From the IMG/VR virus record IMGVR_UViG_3300030390_000452, positions 1-27,875 of that record: a DNA stretch of 27,875 nucleotides, one strand, 5' to 3'. This DNA is from a virus. Positions within the stretch are counted from its first letter, which is position 1. Each line of letters starts with the position of its first letter. Below the pieces are notes generated by a model. It had not been told where the DNA came from. It was given only the letters and a program-made list of their open reading frames with translations, and made no database searches. Positions 7,701-16,300 of this stretch are shown piece after piece. The position numbers were made by a program, and so were the translations under genes.

Positions 7701-9109
7701 AACACACTAAAAGCAGTTCCTTTTCTATTACCTTGTCTGGCTTGCGTTCTTATTCTGTCTGCTTCTTCTTGAGTTAAAAAAGGAGTTGCATCAAGAGATC
7801 TTGTTGCGTCTATTATTTTGTTATTAGCGTCTACAACATATCTAGTTTCAGAACTAGGATCTGTATATTCATAACCTTTAGCAAATACAAATCTACCAAA
7901 AGTATGATATTTAGTATCAACAACGCCTAAATCTTCTAAAGCTAATTCTTGTCTTATACTTTCTGAAACTCCTTCAAAGTAGTCACCAGGTAAAATACCA
8001 TAAGCACTAGCACTAAAATTAATCATAGCTTCAGATAAACCATTCCACCCTGACCCAAGATTATCTAATAAAAATTGACCAGTTGTAATGTTTCCCCCAG
8101 TTTGAAGTAGTTTTTGATATTCTATATTATTTTTTTCGTCTTGCTCTTCTAGTTTTTGAGATATTAAAGGAAATTGTTTTTTAATAAATTTTTCATAATT
8201 ATAAACCTTTATGTTTTCAGAAGAAATATTAAACTTAACACCTTTTAAGTCTGGATCAACACCATTTTGTTTTTCATACATAAGCTTTTGCTGCTTAATG
8301 TCTCTTGTTAATTGATCGTTAATATACATGTTTAGATACTGAAGTTTTTTAGCTTCAAAAGCTAAGGCTGGATCATAGTTTTGACCGTAGTTTCTTGTAT
8401 CCATGTCTAATTCTAAAAATCTTTTAAGATCTTTATCAAAACCTCTTTCTTGTAAAAAACCACCAAAATCAAGTACGTTTGTGTTTGTTTCACCTAAAGC
8501 TTCACTATCATATACTTCTTCTACTAAACTAGAATCTTCTAAACTTCCTTGATATATGTAAGGTTGATTTAATTTTTGTATATCTATGTAACTAGCTACT
8601 TCATCAGGAGTTTTTACTTGATAAGTTTTTATTTTTCTTTTAGCATTATCTATTGCTGTTTGTGACGTAGGATTAATTACAGAAATTCTTTCATTTTGAG
8701 TATAACCTGCTAATTCTAATTCTTCTGCAGTTATAAAATTTTGATCTACAGCTAACTGTACATTTACATCGTCAAATAACCCAAATTTATTTTTTTCTAA
8801 ATTTTTTGGATCTCCTAATTTACCCATGCTTGTAGCCATATTGTCATAATAAGACTGTGGCTTTACTGGTAAACCATATTTATCTACTTCAGCTGGAGAT
8901 TCCGATAAAGTATCTTCCGATATTAATTCCCCATTGTCTTGCGATGCGAACATGTTTGGTAGAGGCGCTACATTTGCATCCGTTGCAACACCCTCCACTT
9001 TTTTTAGTTCTGCACCAGGATTTTCTGACAACCATATTATTCTATCTGTTTGAGAATAATTAGTTAAATCTATCTCCTCTCCGTTTATAATATATATTTT
9101 TTGTTCCAT
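1784..9109 (-). CDS. 2441-aa internal/ejected polyvalent-type protein with zincin motif
   Basis: This protein covers about a quarter of the window and sits where T7 has gene 16. From the N-terminus it has an acidic leader (INGEEIDL at 8-15) and hydrophobic Gly/Ala-rich stretches near 466-490 and 668-700. A zincin motif, H900-E-F-I-H904, follows T-T-K-Q; the acidic EEALPLYSEAI (995-1005) may hold a third zinc ligand. Three KFS[ML] junctions lie at 1114-1117, 1638-1641 and 1737-1740, followed by helical charged regions. The C-terminus (about 2020-2330) is hydrophobic, with MFFNMRSALLQTISASN, FMNTPLQYGRIIKKAAEDIY and IMYYAVIQNVLFNYLQQG. From memory the C-terminus resembles large polyvalent-protein-associated domains such as LPD38. 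Ejection with the DNA is inferred from synteny. I see no lytic transglycosylase signature. The start is one base after the upstream stop (TAAAATG). Confidence 0.75.
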   Translation of the reverse strand: MEQKIYIINGEEIDLTNYSQTDRIIWLSENPGAELKKVEGVATDANVAPLPNMFASQDNGELISEDTLSESPAEVDKYGLPVKPQSYYDNMATSMGKLGDPKNLEKNKFGLFDDVNVQLAVDQNFITAEELELAGYTQNERISVINPTSQTAIDNAKRKIKTYQVKTPDEVASYIDIQKLNQPYIYQGSLEDSSLVEEVYDSEALGETNTNVLDFGGFLQERGFDKDLKRFLELDMDTRNYGQNYDPALAFEAKKLQYLNMYINDQLTRDIKQQKLMYEKQNGVDPDLKGVKFNISSENIKVYNYEKFIKKQFPLISQKLEEQDEKNNIEYQKLLQTGGNITTGQFLLDNLGSGWNGLSEAMINFSASAYGILPGDYFEGVSESIRQELALEDLGVVDTKYHTFGRFVFAKGYEYTDPSSETRYVVDANNKIIDATRSLDATPFLTQEEADRIRTQARQGNRKGTAFSVLGAFDAGSNVIGDLIFQLALTRGMGITRQAVGGFTKGLGVLGKTRKYLKTIPIKRGMADAIIGQSTLGFSRGYEETLKQARQAGFSDEEASNLATVSSIETGLLYALTAPISPQTKATDALFGKLLKPSTLENAFKIYKKEGLSGFKKALSAARTGLNITGEGLKEVFQENVQQFGEVYGVNRDVNEMAGKNFLKDTISGQDFLDTVLLSFVAGALIPGAGVTLNLAAKTGRQLLGMDAIDRFNALSYMAYNKKKAKKLLAKQVDQEIYTQQEADQLIEEMDAFNNNINRMPTNTSASVAEQILGDLQTVGILRQNLKTEDKSFKPATEEKIKLLEEKISRTYYDSMSKKTTEQLVKAIKDNTLENTVYKEFESNEEAVDYLMKEFGFTRKKAEKTAGQYGMDIQMKDGRQFIGINNALASKDGAITTKQHEFIHGIIYKTIKGDPESQILIGRAFTAELLKLQEKLVLKDSKLTAMPDQWLRRFGQYIKKYSEKIAGYDAELKAGSITKEEHKRKVDKALGNQWEEALPLYSEAISNGAVTYDEDIFTKLGDILRQVLQYFGRSDIKFDSGRSVYNFIKDFNATLDSGNFNKNKAFKKLTKQGAEVDKEALKKEISTVVAETKKPVKPKKEIKPEEDIYDFDEKFSMRGATQGNEFKSKVNSLYNKNKWGNTRQVDNVLYEVLQQYEDVIAYKADVLYGNLPDYSAENMLAETQVALIPHIRNFNKEFLKLRENKRKELTDQGLSSNEINNELNKLDVKGYKNSKGNFITENNNLNGWINAQLRNKMKTALKTGTVTTQKFTEEFDANKISDENQLSNEEELQEEALEFENNQNKLVELLKDPIFGFTNEDGKDVEIEAIPLGGSVVFDINDPSIPANKKLKTEQDPKIRKELKKELKDLERGIELEAKENLTENEIDELKELKSFKTYDLMFGLPVKTYKALSELTSPAKVIISQVKKQILNAPNIETLDFKNFKEKLAVLSKTLARRITFKNRADLDVFMYNNWELIWNVINNPIDPVTGQSTYDSKKTPPRLKAYDDIGKPIKMKPMTRVKFLQSFYGLEETTRLIRKYGGKNTKSELSQLEEIEVNPKKGTPLWATALFDRRTSLMERFGDVVILQEARNALRDKVFLKKIANKNVDLYNILKDENTRAEVINNLAGGKSDVVKFSLAEKMNGKISNFLDFANDIDQQFYMARVLDGAKIESIKYNKKAIKFKVPNLGNLNNKTIAYYLLDKINQGYNDFYFRNNDNSKSKEVSNILETADIKFSLNNERNKYADNLSQGLNQIIQDNKGLDEADVIGRVIAERAGKNKGKYDIWLPAADQDFLGLMYMIAGAKGAKGEKQLDYLRKALIDPYSDGMLNLMQSRQAAFRDWKNLIKKDFKGIKKILKENSGYENFTNDEAIRVYLWNNMYAFSPELNSGELNEITGLTPKDVFKLSTIVRKDEKLKAFAQKVKLLSKQPNGYLMPTENWADTSILNDVQNNLSKVNRKKYLVQWQENVDLIFTKDNLAKLEYAYGSRYVKALNDILYRMKTGSNKPTKNNAFIDWVNGSIGVTMFFNMRSALLQTISASNFINTSDNNIFLAGAALANVPQVSKDFLTLWNSDYLKDRRAGLMSDIQEAEILDVLRNPKYTSFLDKGKAGIFYLLKQGYTLTRAADAFAIASGGAVFYRNRIKSLVKSGMSEKEAEAQAYKDFYTTAEVSQQSADPSKISMNQASIEGRLILSFMNTPLQYGRIIKKAAEDIYKGRGNAANNFSKIMYYAVIQNVLFNYLQQGLMAKMWGDEDDEDWETQSTRFYEGWVGTLLKGSGLKMAIINGIIKIGLKINNITDEENTEQNKLLKVFLTAADISPPIGIKARKFTKAWNTLQYNKAEAEWLGWSLDNKYYIQAGTTLTSGLINLPLDRMYQKILNLQGAMNKDYENYQRIMLFSGFNKYNLGLEESQQKSTSPPSLLKLPKLKSPKLKFPKIN

Positions 9110-9110
9110 T

Positions 9111-10856
9111 TTATTTAATATTAAGAGCTTTGTTCATTCTTATTATATATTCTTCTTCAGTTTCTTCTGCGTTATCAGCACCCATAGGATTAGCTTTCAT
9201 CCAATCGGTTTTTTTAGCCCTTTGCATTAATATAGTTTTATTTGAAATATTTTTTCTTTCGCTAGCAGTACTATTATCTAAAGCAAATTTAAGTCTATCA
9301 ACAGCAGATTCTAAATTATAATTACCTGCAAAAGAAATACTATTACCTTTTACTTTATAAAATCCTTCTTTACCATAAAGACCTTCTGCAATTGCTCGTG
9401 CTCCTTTACCATTGTTTGCTTTTTTAGTTTTGCTTCTATCGTAGTACTCTTTATTAGTTACGCTTGAAAGTTGATCGTTTGGTTGAGTTAACCAAAGGTC
9501 TATTATTTCGTCTTTATCCATAAGAGTAGTTCCAGGAGAAATTCTATTTAAGTTTTCAGAAATTATTTCTATGTTTGTTTTCTGTGAGTTTTCATCAGCT
9601 CCCATCATTATATTATTATAATACTCAGCTCTATAGCCTACTGGCTCCACAGGATCTTGTGCTTTTACTATAGCTTTATTACGTGATTTATACCATCTTC
9701 CGTCAGCATCTTGTTTTAAATTAGATGTGTTTGCTTTTACTATTTGCTCAAACAAAGCTTCTTTAAATTGATCATCAGTAGGGTTTATTGTTTGATAATC
9801 ATTTTCAAAACCTTGATTTAATTTTTGTAAATCAATGTTCCAAGCATTTGCAGCTGTTTGTACATTAGTATTTACACCTGCTACTTTTTGCGTAAGTATA
9901 CCTTCCATTTCAGTTCTTAGAGCATCCATGTTTAGATAATTTCTAATTTCTGTTGTTCTTTGTGAGTTTTCTTCGTTACCTTCTATTTTTATTGTATCGT
10001 AAACAATAGTATCTTCAGTCCAAAATCTTGGGTCAATTTGACCGTTATTTGCTATAACACCTATTCCATTACCAGCTTTGCTTTTTTCTTTAGTTTTCAT
10101 CATATCTAAAGATTCATTTACTATTTGAGGCACGTTAGATACAAAGTCAAAATTACTTCCTTCATTAACTTGAGCATTCCATTTTCTAGCACTTATTATT
10201 TTTTCTCTATATTCTCCTTGTACTGTTTTTCCATCTTCAACCCCTGTTTCATAACCTGAAACTTTTACCATTATATCATTTGACTCAGGATCATAAACCA
10301 TTTCAAATTGACCATCAACAACGTCGCCTATTGAATTAAGAAAAAATTGATTATTAGCTATTTCGTTTTCGTCTTTACCTAGTATAGTTATTTTTTTACC
10401 TATAGTAGCCGCGTTTTGTTTCCAGTATTCTCCTGTAGCTGCAAAACTAGTAACTGTTTTTTTAGTTAAATCTAATAAATCATAGTAGTCTCTTATAGCT
10501 TTTTGTGCAGATAATCTTTTTTCATTATCTCCAAACTGAGTTTTTAAATAAATTTGAGCTTGTGTAGCAATATCAATTCTACCGTTTAAAGTTCTTTGTA
10601 ATTCAGTGTCTATTGCAGAGGTTTTTGGAGCAGAAGAAAGATTGCTCATCTGTTCTAAATTCCAAACATCTGCAGCGCCTTGAACGTTTTGCATGCGTTG
10701 TATAACCGCTTGATTTTTTCTTTCTTCAGCTTGCTCTCTTTTTAAACGTTGAGATTCATCAGCCTGTCTACTTCTATCGCCTGTCATTAATACTTGTAAC
10801 GCAGCCATAGTAGGATTCATGCCAGTTAAAGGTTTTGGATTATCGTATGCTCCCAT
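9111..10856 (-). CDS. internal virion protein, T7 gp15 position
   Basis: This 581-aa soluble protein has no TM or signal segment. The N-terminal ~60 residues (RQADESQRLKREQAEERKNQ) look like a coiled coil and the middle is mixed alpha/beta (DGQFEMVYDPESNDIMVKVS). The C-terminus is charged. I recognise no catalytic motif. The assignment rests on order: a small Gly/Ala-rich coiled-coil protein upstream and a giant protein immediately downstream, the same order as T7 gp14-gp15-gp16, whose products form the internal core and DNA-ejection conduit. T7 gp15 is larger (about 750 aa). The gene is 16 bases from its upstream neighbour and one base from its downstream neighbour. Confidence 0.6.
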   Translation of the reverse strand: MGAYDNPKPLTGMNPTMAALQVLMTGDRSRQADESQRLKREQAEERKNQAVIQRMQNVQGAADVWNLEQMSNLSSAPKTSAIDTELQRTLNGRIDIATQAQIYLKTQFGDNEKRLSAQKAIRDYYDLLDLTKKTVTSFAATGEYWKQNAATIGKKITILGKDENEIANNQFFLNSIGDVVDGQFEMVYDPESNDIMVKVSGYETGVEDGKTVQGEYREKIISARKWNAQVNEGSNFDFVSNVPQIVNESLDMMKTKEKSKAGNGIGVIANNGQIDPRFWTEDTIVYDTIKIEGNEENSQRTTEIRNYLNMDALRTEMEGILTQKVAGVNTNVQTAANAWNIDLQKLNQGFENDYQTINPTDDQFKEALFEQIVKANTSNLKQDADGRWYKSRNKAIVKAQDPVEPVGYRAEYYNNIMMGADENSQKTNIEIISENLNRISPGTTLMDKDEIIDLWLTQPNDQLSSVTNKEYYDRSKTKKANNGKGARAIAEGLYGKEGFYKVKGNSISFAGNYNLESAVDRLKFALDNSTASERKNISNKTILMQRAKKTDWMKANPMGADNAEETEEEYIIRMNKALNIK

Positions 10857-10872
10857 ATTTTTGTTTTAAATT

Positions 10873-11541
10873 TTAACCACCTATTACACTACCGATACTA
10901 CCTAAAAGGTTACTAGCCGCATTGTATTGATTTGCTTCTGCAGCTGCCGCTGCTGTTTGATTACTATAATGTTGTTGTTGTGCGTTGTCTAATAAACCAG
11001 CCGCTCTATTCATTTCAGAAACTTGTCTATTTTCTCTAGTGCTAAACTCAAATGTTTGACCCATAACATCAGCGTTTTGCAAACGTTGTTGTTCAGCCAT
11101 TTTTTGTTCTTGTAATTTTTGAGCTCCTTTAGCAACTAACTTATCATTAGCAGCTTCTTGTAATTGTATACTAGCACTAATTCCTTTTTTACTTTGTAGC
11201 GCTGCTTGAGCTAAAGCTGTTGCTCCACCGGCTCCCGCACCAGTAGCCCTTAATGTATCTAGAGTATTCGCTAAAGCTATATCTGATTGTTCTGCTTGAA
11301 ATTCAGCCGCTTGAGTAGCAACTCCAAGGTTTTCATAAGGATTACTTAATTCACCACTAGTATCAGTAACATTAGCATAAGGATTTATGATAGGTTGTCT
11401 GCCATCTTCTAAAGTTTGTAGTTCTCTTGCTAGTCTATCTCTTTCGTTTTTAGAGTCTCTAGCTCTAGCCCTAGCACTTGATGCCGCTTTTCCTGCTCCG
11501 ACCATACCTATTATACCTTGGCCTATTGTTGCTGCTCCCAT
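10873..11541 (-). CDS. internal virion protein, T7 gp14-like
   Basis: This 222-aa protein starts with a Gly/Ala-rich hydrophobic segment (MGAATIGQGIIGMVGAGKAA, 1-20), followed by a basic stretch (RARARDSKNERDRLAREL), a long Ala/Gln-rich coiled-coil region (AAEFQAEQSDIALANTLDTL through KLQEQKMAEQQRLQ) and a Gly-rich end (NLLGSIGSVIGG). Length, composition and a membrane-active N-terminus match the T7 gp14 class (196 aa), which is thought to insert in the outer membrane during DNA ejection. The genes before and after it fit the T7 13-14-15-16 order. The family match is by architecture, not by a diagnostic motif. Confidence 0.65.
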   Translation of the reverse strand: MGAATIGQGIIGMVGAGKAASSARARARDSKNERDRLARELQTLEDGRQPIINPYANVTDTSGELSNPYENLGVATQAAEFQAEQSDIALANTLDTLRATGAGAGGATALAQAALQSKKGISASIQLQEAANDKLVAKGAQKLQEQKMAEQQRLQNADVMGQTFEFSTRENRQVSEMNRAAGLLDNAQQQHYSNQTAAAAAEANQYNAASNLLGSIGSVIGG

Positions 11542-11547
11542 ATTAAT

Positions 11548-11958
11548 TTATTTTGTTTTGTATATTATATTATGTTTTTCTTTACTAATAATATAATTAA
11601 GTTCTTTTAATTTATTTAAAACTTTATCATAAGGTGTTGTACACCATACTCCTTCAGCGCCTTGTTTAAAACATTTTTCAACAGTTTTATCTATTAACAA
11701 TGTTATAATTTCTGATCTGTTTTCTTTTTTATAATCTGGATCTGCAATTAAATAATCACAATACCAAACTGGTGAGTTTGTTTTAAAAATAAAAACACCT
11801 GCTATTATTTTTTTGTTAACAACGGCAACTAAACCTTGTTTGTCAAACGGTAAAAGCAATGTGTTTAAAGGTTTACCACTATAATGTTGCCACCACAAAC
11901 TTAATAAAGGTATATCTTTTTGTTCGTTTAATTCTCTTATAGAGATTAAGTTTTTCAT
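11548..11958 (-). CDS. GNAT-fold-like protein, T7 gp13 position
   Basis: This 136-aa protein has the order of elements expected of a GCN5-related acetyltransferase fold: an N-terminal helix with LLSLWWQHY, paired strands GLVAVVNKKIIAGVFIF (about 42-58), a strand WYCDYLIADPDY ending in a bulge, a helix SEIITLLIDKTVEKCFKQG and a final GVWCTTPYDK...LKELNYI. The acetyl-CoA loop (R/Q-x-x-G-x-G/A) is degenerate here (KKENRSE), so activity is doubtful. The size equals T7 gp13 (138 aa) and it directly precedes the gp14-like gene as in T7. T7-group gp13 proteins have been linked to the same fold. It is probably a virion-assembly protein rather than a metabolic enzyme. Confidence 0.55.
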   Translation of the reverse strand: MKNLISIRELNEQKDIPLLSLWWQHYSGKPLNTLLLPFDKQGLVAVVNKKIIAGVFIFKTNSPVWYCDYLIADPDYKKENRSEIITLLIDKTVEKCFKQGAEGVWCTTPYDKVLNKLKELNYIISKEKHNIIYKTK

Positions 11959-11968
11959 TTAATTTTAT

Positions 11969-13297
11969 TTAATAAGATGATTCGGTATATTTTGTAGTTA
12001 TTGCAAATAACTCGTTAGTTCCTGTTGCTCCGCCTCCAACTAAGTTTGTAGCGGATAATCTTATAGTTGCATAAAAACCTTTAACTCCAGATATTTCTTT
12101 ACCAAAAATAACTTCACCTTGATTTACTTGACTTGTATTTATTAAATTAGCAAAGTATTTATCTTCTTTTGCTTTAAATTGATTTTTTAATAAAGAATTT
12201 TCCATTTCAGCTAAAGTTGTAGGCATTTTAAAAACATTAATTTCATTTGCTATGTCAGTGTTTGTTTCAAACAAATCCATTGCCCAGTTGTTATCTCCCT
12301 CATAATTTACAGTTTGAAAAGTTTTAACTACAGAAGGTTTAGCGTTAAACACGCTTACAACACTAGAAGCATTGTTTACTCCATAAAAATTAGCTCTATT
12401 AGAAACAGTTGAATAATGTTTGTATAAGTCACCATTTAAATTAAAGCTAAAAAAGTTATTATCTAAACTTAACATAAAAGATGGTACATAACTATAAAAG
12501 CTTGTCCAACCCTGAACCTGTTCGTCAAAAGACAGAGTTAATGCTGACTCACCTGTTGATTGATTATTTGTTGGTTGTATAGATAGCGTGTAGCATTTAT
12601 TATGTATATCCCAGCCACCTATTAATTTACCTGAAGTACCTAAATTGCTTAAACTTAATTGATCTCTAAAAAAATCATACATACCATAATTAGATATTTC
12701 AGTTAAACCATCTTGAGATAATCTCATTACAGAACCTTTGTTAGCATCTGTAAAATATTTTCTATATCCATATACCGCAAATGATTCTGGATTTGTAGCA
12801 ATACCAAACTCACCAGCGTAAGGCTGTATTTGTCCAATAACAACATTAGATGTAGTAGTGACAGGTTGACCTTCTGCAGAATAAATAGCGTCTTTATCTA
12901 TTAAAGCTCTATTTACTTTTCTTTCTTGAAATATTGTTAAATTAGTATCTTCAGCATATAATTTTTGTATTGTTCCTTTTGCAGGATCAACAGTTCTAGT
13001 TATATCGTTTGCTATAGAAAATTGATTTGTTTCGTTTATATCTGTTCTTGAATTAAAAACACCTGAAAATATAATACTATTACCAAGAGATTCTTGGTTT
13101 TTAGCATCAGTAACTAAAAATGCTCTAGGTGAAATGCCAGCAAACTTGCCATTAAAATCACCTTTTATTCTTGATTCTTCTACATACCAATCATATTGTG
13201 CGTTTGATCTATCGTATTGACCAGACGAACTCCAAGTTTGATTTATCTTTTTTAATATAAAAGTGTTGTAATACTGTATTTTTAATGTAGTAGCCAT
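11969..13297 (-). CDS. tail muzzle/stabilisation protein, C-terminal part on a separate gene
   Basis: This 442-aa beta-rich protein has FSGVFNSRTDINETNQFS (77-94), DITRTVDPAKGTIQKLYAED (98-117), FQERKVNRALIDKDAIYSAE (123-142) and FAVYGYRKYFTD (173-184). From memory these match the C-terminal part of the long stabilisation/muzzle proteins of crAss-like and related marine Bacteroidetes phages (P22 gp10-like group). Here they form an independent gene 32 bases after the 1594-aa protein, which has the N-terminal motifs of that family. It has its own ATG behind an AT-rich leader (TAATTATAATATATG). It should sit at the distal tail end with the 1594-aa protein. The split is discussed as a finding. 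Confidence 0.7.
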   Translation of the reverse strand: MATTLKIQYYNTFILKKINQTWSSSGQYDRSNAQYDWYVEESRIKGDFNGKFAGISPRAFLVTDAKNQESLGNSIIFSGVFNSRTDINETNQFSIANDITRTVDPAKGTIQKLYAEDTNLTIFQERKVNRALIDKDAIYSAEGQPVTTTSNVVIGQIQPYAGEFGIATNPESFAVYGYRKYFTDANKGSVMRLSQDGLTEISNYGMYDFFRDQLSLSNLGTSGKLIGGWDIHNKCYTLSIQPTNNQSTGESALTLSFDEQVQGWTSFYSYVPSFMLSLDNNFFSFNLNGDLYKHYSTVSNRANFYGVNNASSVVSVFNAKPSVVKTFQTVNYEGDNNWAMDLFETNTDIANEINVFKMPTTLAEMENSLLKNQFKAKEDKYFANLINTSQVNQGEVIFGKEISGVKGFYATIRLSATNLVGGGATGTNELFAITTKYTESSY

Positions 13298-13329
13298 ATA
13301 TTATAATTACTTATTTGTTTAATTTTTTA

Positions 13330-16300
13330 CTAACTAGGCCAACCAATAGTTTTGAACCATGTACTAGATACAAAAGGTGGTGATCCACTAGCTGGTGACA
13401 CTAGTTGCGGGTTTGGCGGAGGTGATTGCAATACAGTGTCGTAAGCTAAAGTAAGACTTACAGGGCTACTGCATGTGGTTACTGTTGTAAAATCAATTCT
13501 ACAGTTAACAAGAACGCATTTACTCCAGTCATAAGAAGCTCCTGTTGCTGGATCATTACCTGAATCACCAGGTCTAACATTAGCGTTTTGTTGTGCTTGA
13601 CTAGGATTAAAAGGTTCTAATTCTGCTATTATAGAAAAAGAATCACTACTAATAGAATTAGCTACAGTTATAGGAAAACTTCCACTTACCGCTGTGCCAT
13701 CTCCATACGCAGGGCCGTTAAAATTAGTAACGGTATTATAACCACTAAAGCTAGCTACAAATTGTTGGTTTGAACCATTTTTAACAACTTTAGCATATAT
13801 ATACTGTGTGCTACTTGTCCAGTTTGCAACTTCTCCAACCCATGTAGGTAATGCAGCGGTTGATGAACTTGTTGGACAACCGGGAGTTATACCAACGGCT
13901 CCAGTTGGAGGAGCTTGCCATTGTAAAGCTGGATCAACATAACCAGGGTTTCCAGATGTTATATTAGATGTATACCAATTAGAGACTACTCCAGTATAAG
14001 CAGTAGCTATTGGAGTATATTGTATTGCTAACTCACTAGATGCTGAAGTTCCATTTTGATCTATTAATTGCACTGTTATTTCGTGAAGAGTTGCTGATTG
14101 AAAATCCCCATTTAAAGTTCCATTAGGTCCATTTGTACCAGTTCTTTCAACCCATATACCATAAAAATTTTCATTAGTAGCAGTTGTACATGTGTTTTGA
14201 TTAAATTGACCTTGTCCTTTTAGAAAATAATAATTTCTAATATCTGTATCACTAAATGGTGATGATTGATTTTGACCTGTTACGGCTCCATAAAAATTAC
14301 CATTTGCATCTTGCCATCTACAAGATGAAATTACCCATTGTAAGTCTACTGTTCTGTCACAAGGAGCGCAACTACCGTTATAACCTCTAACAACACCAGG
14401 ACCACTATTAGCAAAAAAACCATAACCAGTTTCTTTCAGTATTGTAGTGTCAGTTAGTAAAGGTTGAGGAGCTTGTGTTAGTTCTATTACAGGATTATCA
14501 TTTATTAATGTTCTAGTAAATTGTTGTGTTGAAAGTGTTCCGTCGGCTTGTGTGAACTGAATAGTAAATTGATATTTTTGATTATACTCAAAATTAGTTA
14601 AAGCAGCGTGTGGTACACCTGCAATGTTATCTTGTGCTAAATCTATTCTAAAAGATCCACCACCAGCAGCGCTTATTATAAACTCTGTATTTCTATTTAC
14701 ACCAGTTAAAACACCATGTGGAAAGCTTGGATCAAAAGAGAACACAGACAATAAAACAGCTGTTGAAGTAACATCGTTACCGCCTGGAGTTAGTGGAAAA
14801 AACGGTGTAGTTAGTTGTGCGCCACCGCAATCTCCTTCATTATGTAGCCACGTAAACGAAGATAGTCCTGTTATACGAGTACCTGAAGTTGATATTGCAA
14901 GATTTAAATCAGATATTAAACCTGTAGTTGAACTTTCATAAAACAAGTCTAAGTTAGAAACAAATGGAGCGGTTTCATATACAGATAAATCCATAAAATC
15001 AGGATATTCCTCACCAGCAGATTGAGTGTTATATAAACTTTGAATAATACCAATACTTTTTTGCGTATTTACTTTACCTATAAAAGGTTTTTGATCTACA
15101 TCAAATATAGCATTATTGTTTATTTTATCGGTTGCAGGAGCTGTTCCAGCTTCTCCATCATAATCTATGTCTGGAAAAACTTTTTGTATACTACCTATTA
15201 ATTCTACAATATCAGGAGTTGAACCAGAAGGCGTAAATTGTTCATTACTTACTGTTGTAGCAATATTTGTAACTCTACCATACATGCTTAGGTTACTATT
15301 AAATTGAGTGTCTTGAGCTCCAACGTCGTTAAGTTCTCTTGGAACTTTATTAATATTATCGTGAGTCAAAACTATAAAAGCTGTACTTCCTATTTCAGTT
15401 GTATTACCTTGTATTGGATAACCATCTATAATTCCAGGTAAATAAACATTATAATATTCTTGTTCTTGTTGTTTAATTACTATTCTATATGAATAAAACC
15501 CTGTTACATTTATATCGTATACAAAATTAGTAACAGTTAAATCTGTTTTTGGTTCTAGTCTATCTGTGGGGTTAGACGCTGGAATACTATCACCTATAAA
15601 CAAATAATTGTCTGCTATTTCATAGCTTGTTCTTATGTCTCTAGTTGTAGTTCCGCTTGCTTGTTCTATTTCAACATAATCTTGGTATTTTCCTCTTAAT
15701 TTACTAGGTACTAAAAATGTAGTACTTGCGCTAGTTACATTCTTTATTTGGTATCTATATTTAGAACTATATAACAGTTGAGCTTTTAATTCATGATTTG
15801 AAGCAGCAGGTTGTCCACTTGTAAAAGTTACCAAAACTTGATCATCTCCATTGTCTGTAATTCCATATGTGGCAGAATCAACTAATACCCAACCACCACC
15901 TTGATTTAAATATAAGGTAAAAATATTATTACTATCAATATCTTGCACTGCAATATTTACAAAAGTATAAGCAACTTGCGCTGCTACAGTATTTAAAACT
16001 TGAACACTTAAGTCGGTAAATGACGGGAAAGGTGAAGAAAAACCATTTGCAGTAGATGCTATAGCCTGGTAAGTATCGGGTACAGCATATAAAGGTGTTA
16101 AATCTCCATTAACACTAATTATTTCGTCAAATCTTAAAGTTAAAGTATCACCTAACCAACCTAAGGTTTGGCCAGCATTTTCAGATGGTCTATATTTACT
16201 AAAAAAATTAGACCCTTCAGTTGGCTCGCCACCAGCAACTAAAACATTATCTTTAGATGATAATATAACGTCTGTTTGTCTACCCCATTTATCTGCTAGT

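Noticed and set aside
1784-9109. Virion RNA polymerase in the giant protein, as in crAss-like or N4-like phages
   Set aside because: I searched the translation by eye for a DxDGD-type catalytic motif and found none; only the HEFIH motif stands out.
13298-13332. Stop-codon reassignment or TAG readthrough joining the two muzzle genes
   Set aside because: The TAG at 13330-13332 is followed in frame by TAA, and the downstream gene is in another frame with its own ATG.
14624-14941. 105-codon plus-strand open frame inside the muzzle gene
   Set aside because: It is antisense to a gene with recognisable protein motifs, no other plus-strand gene is supported, and its translation has no recognisable feature.
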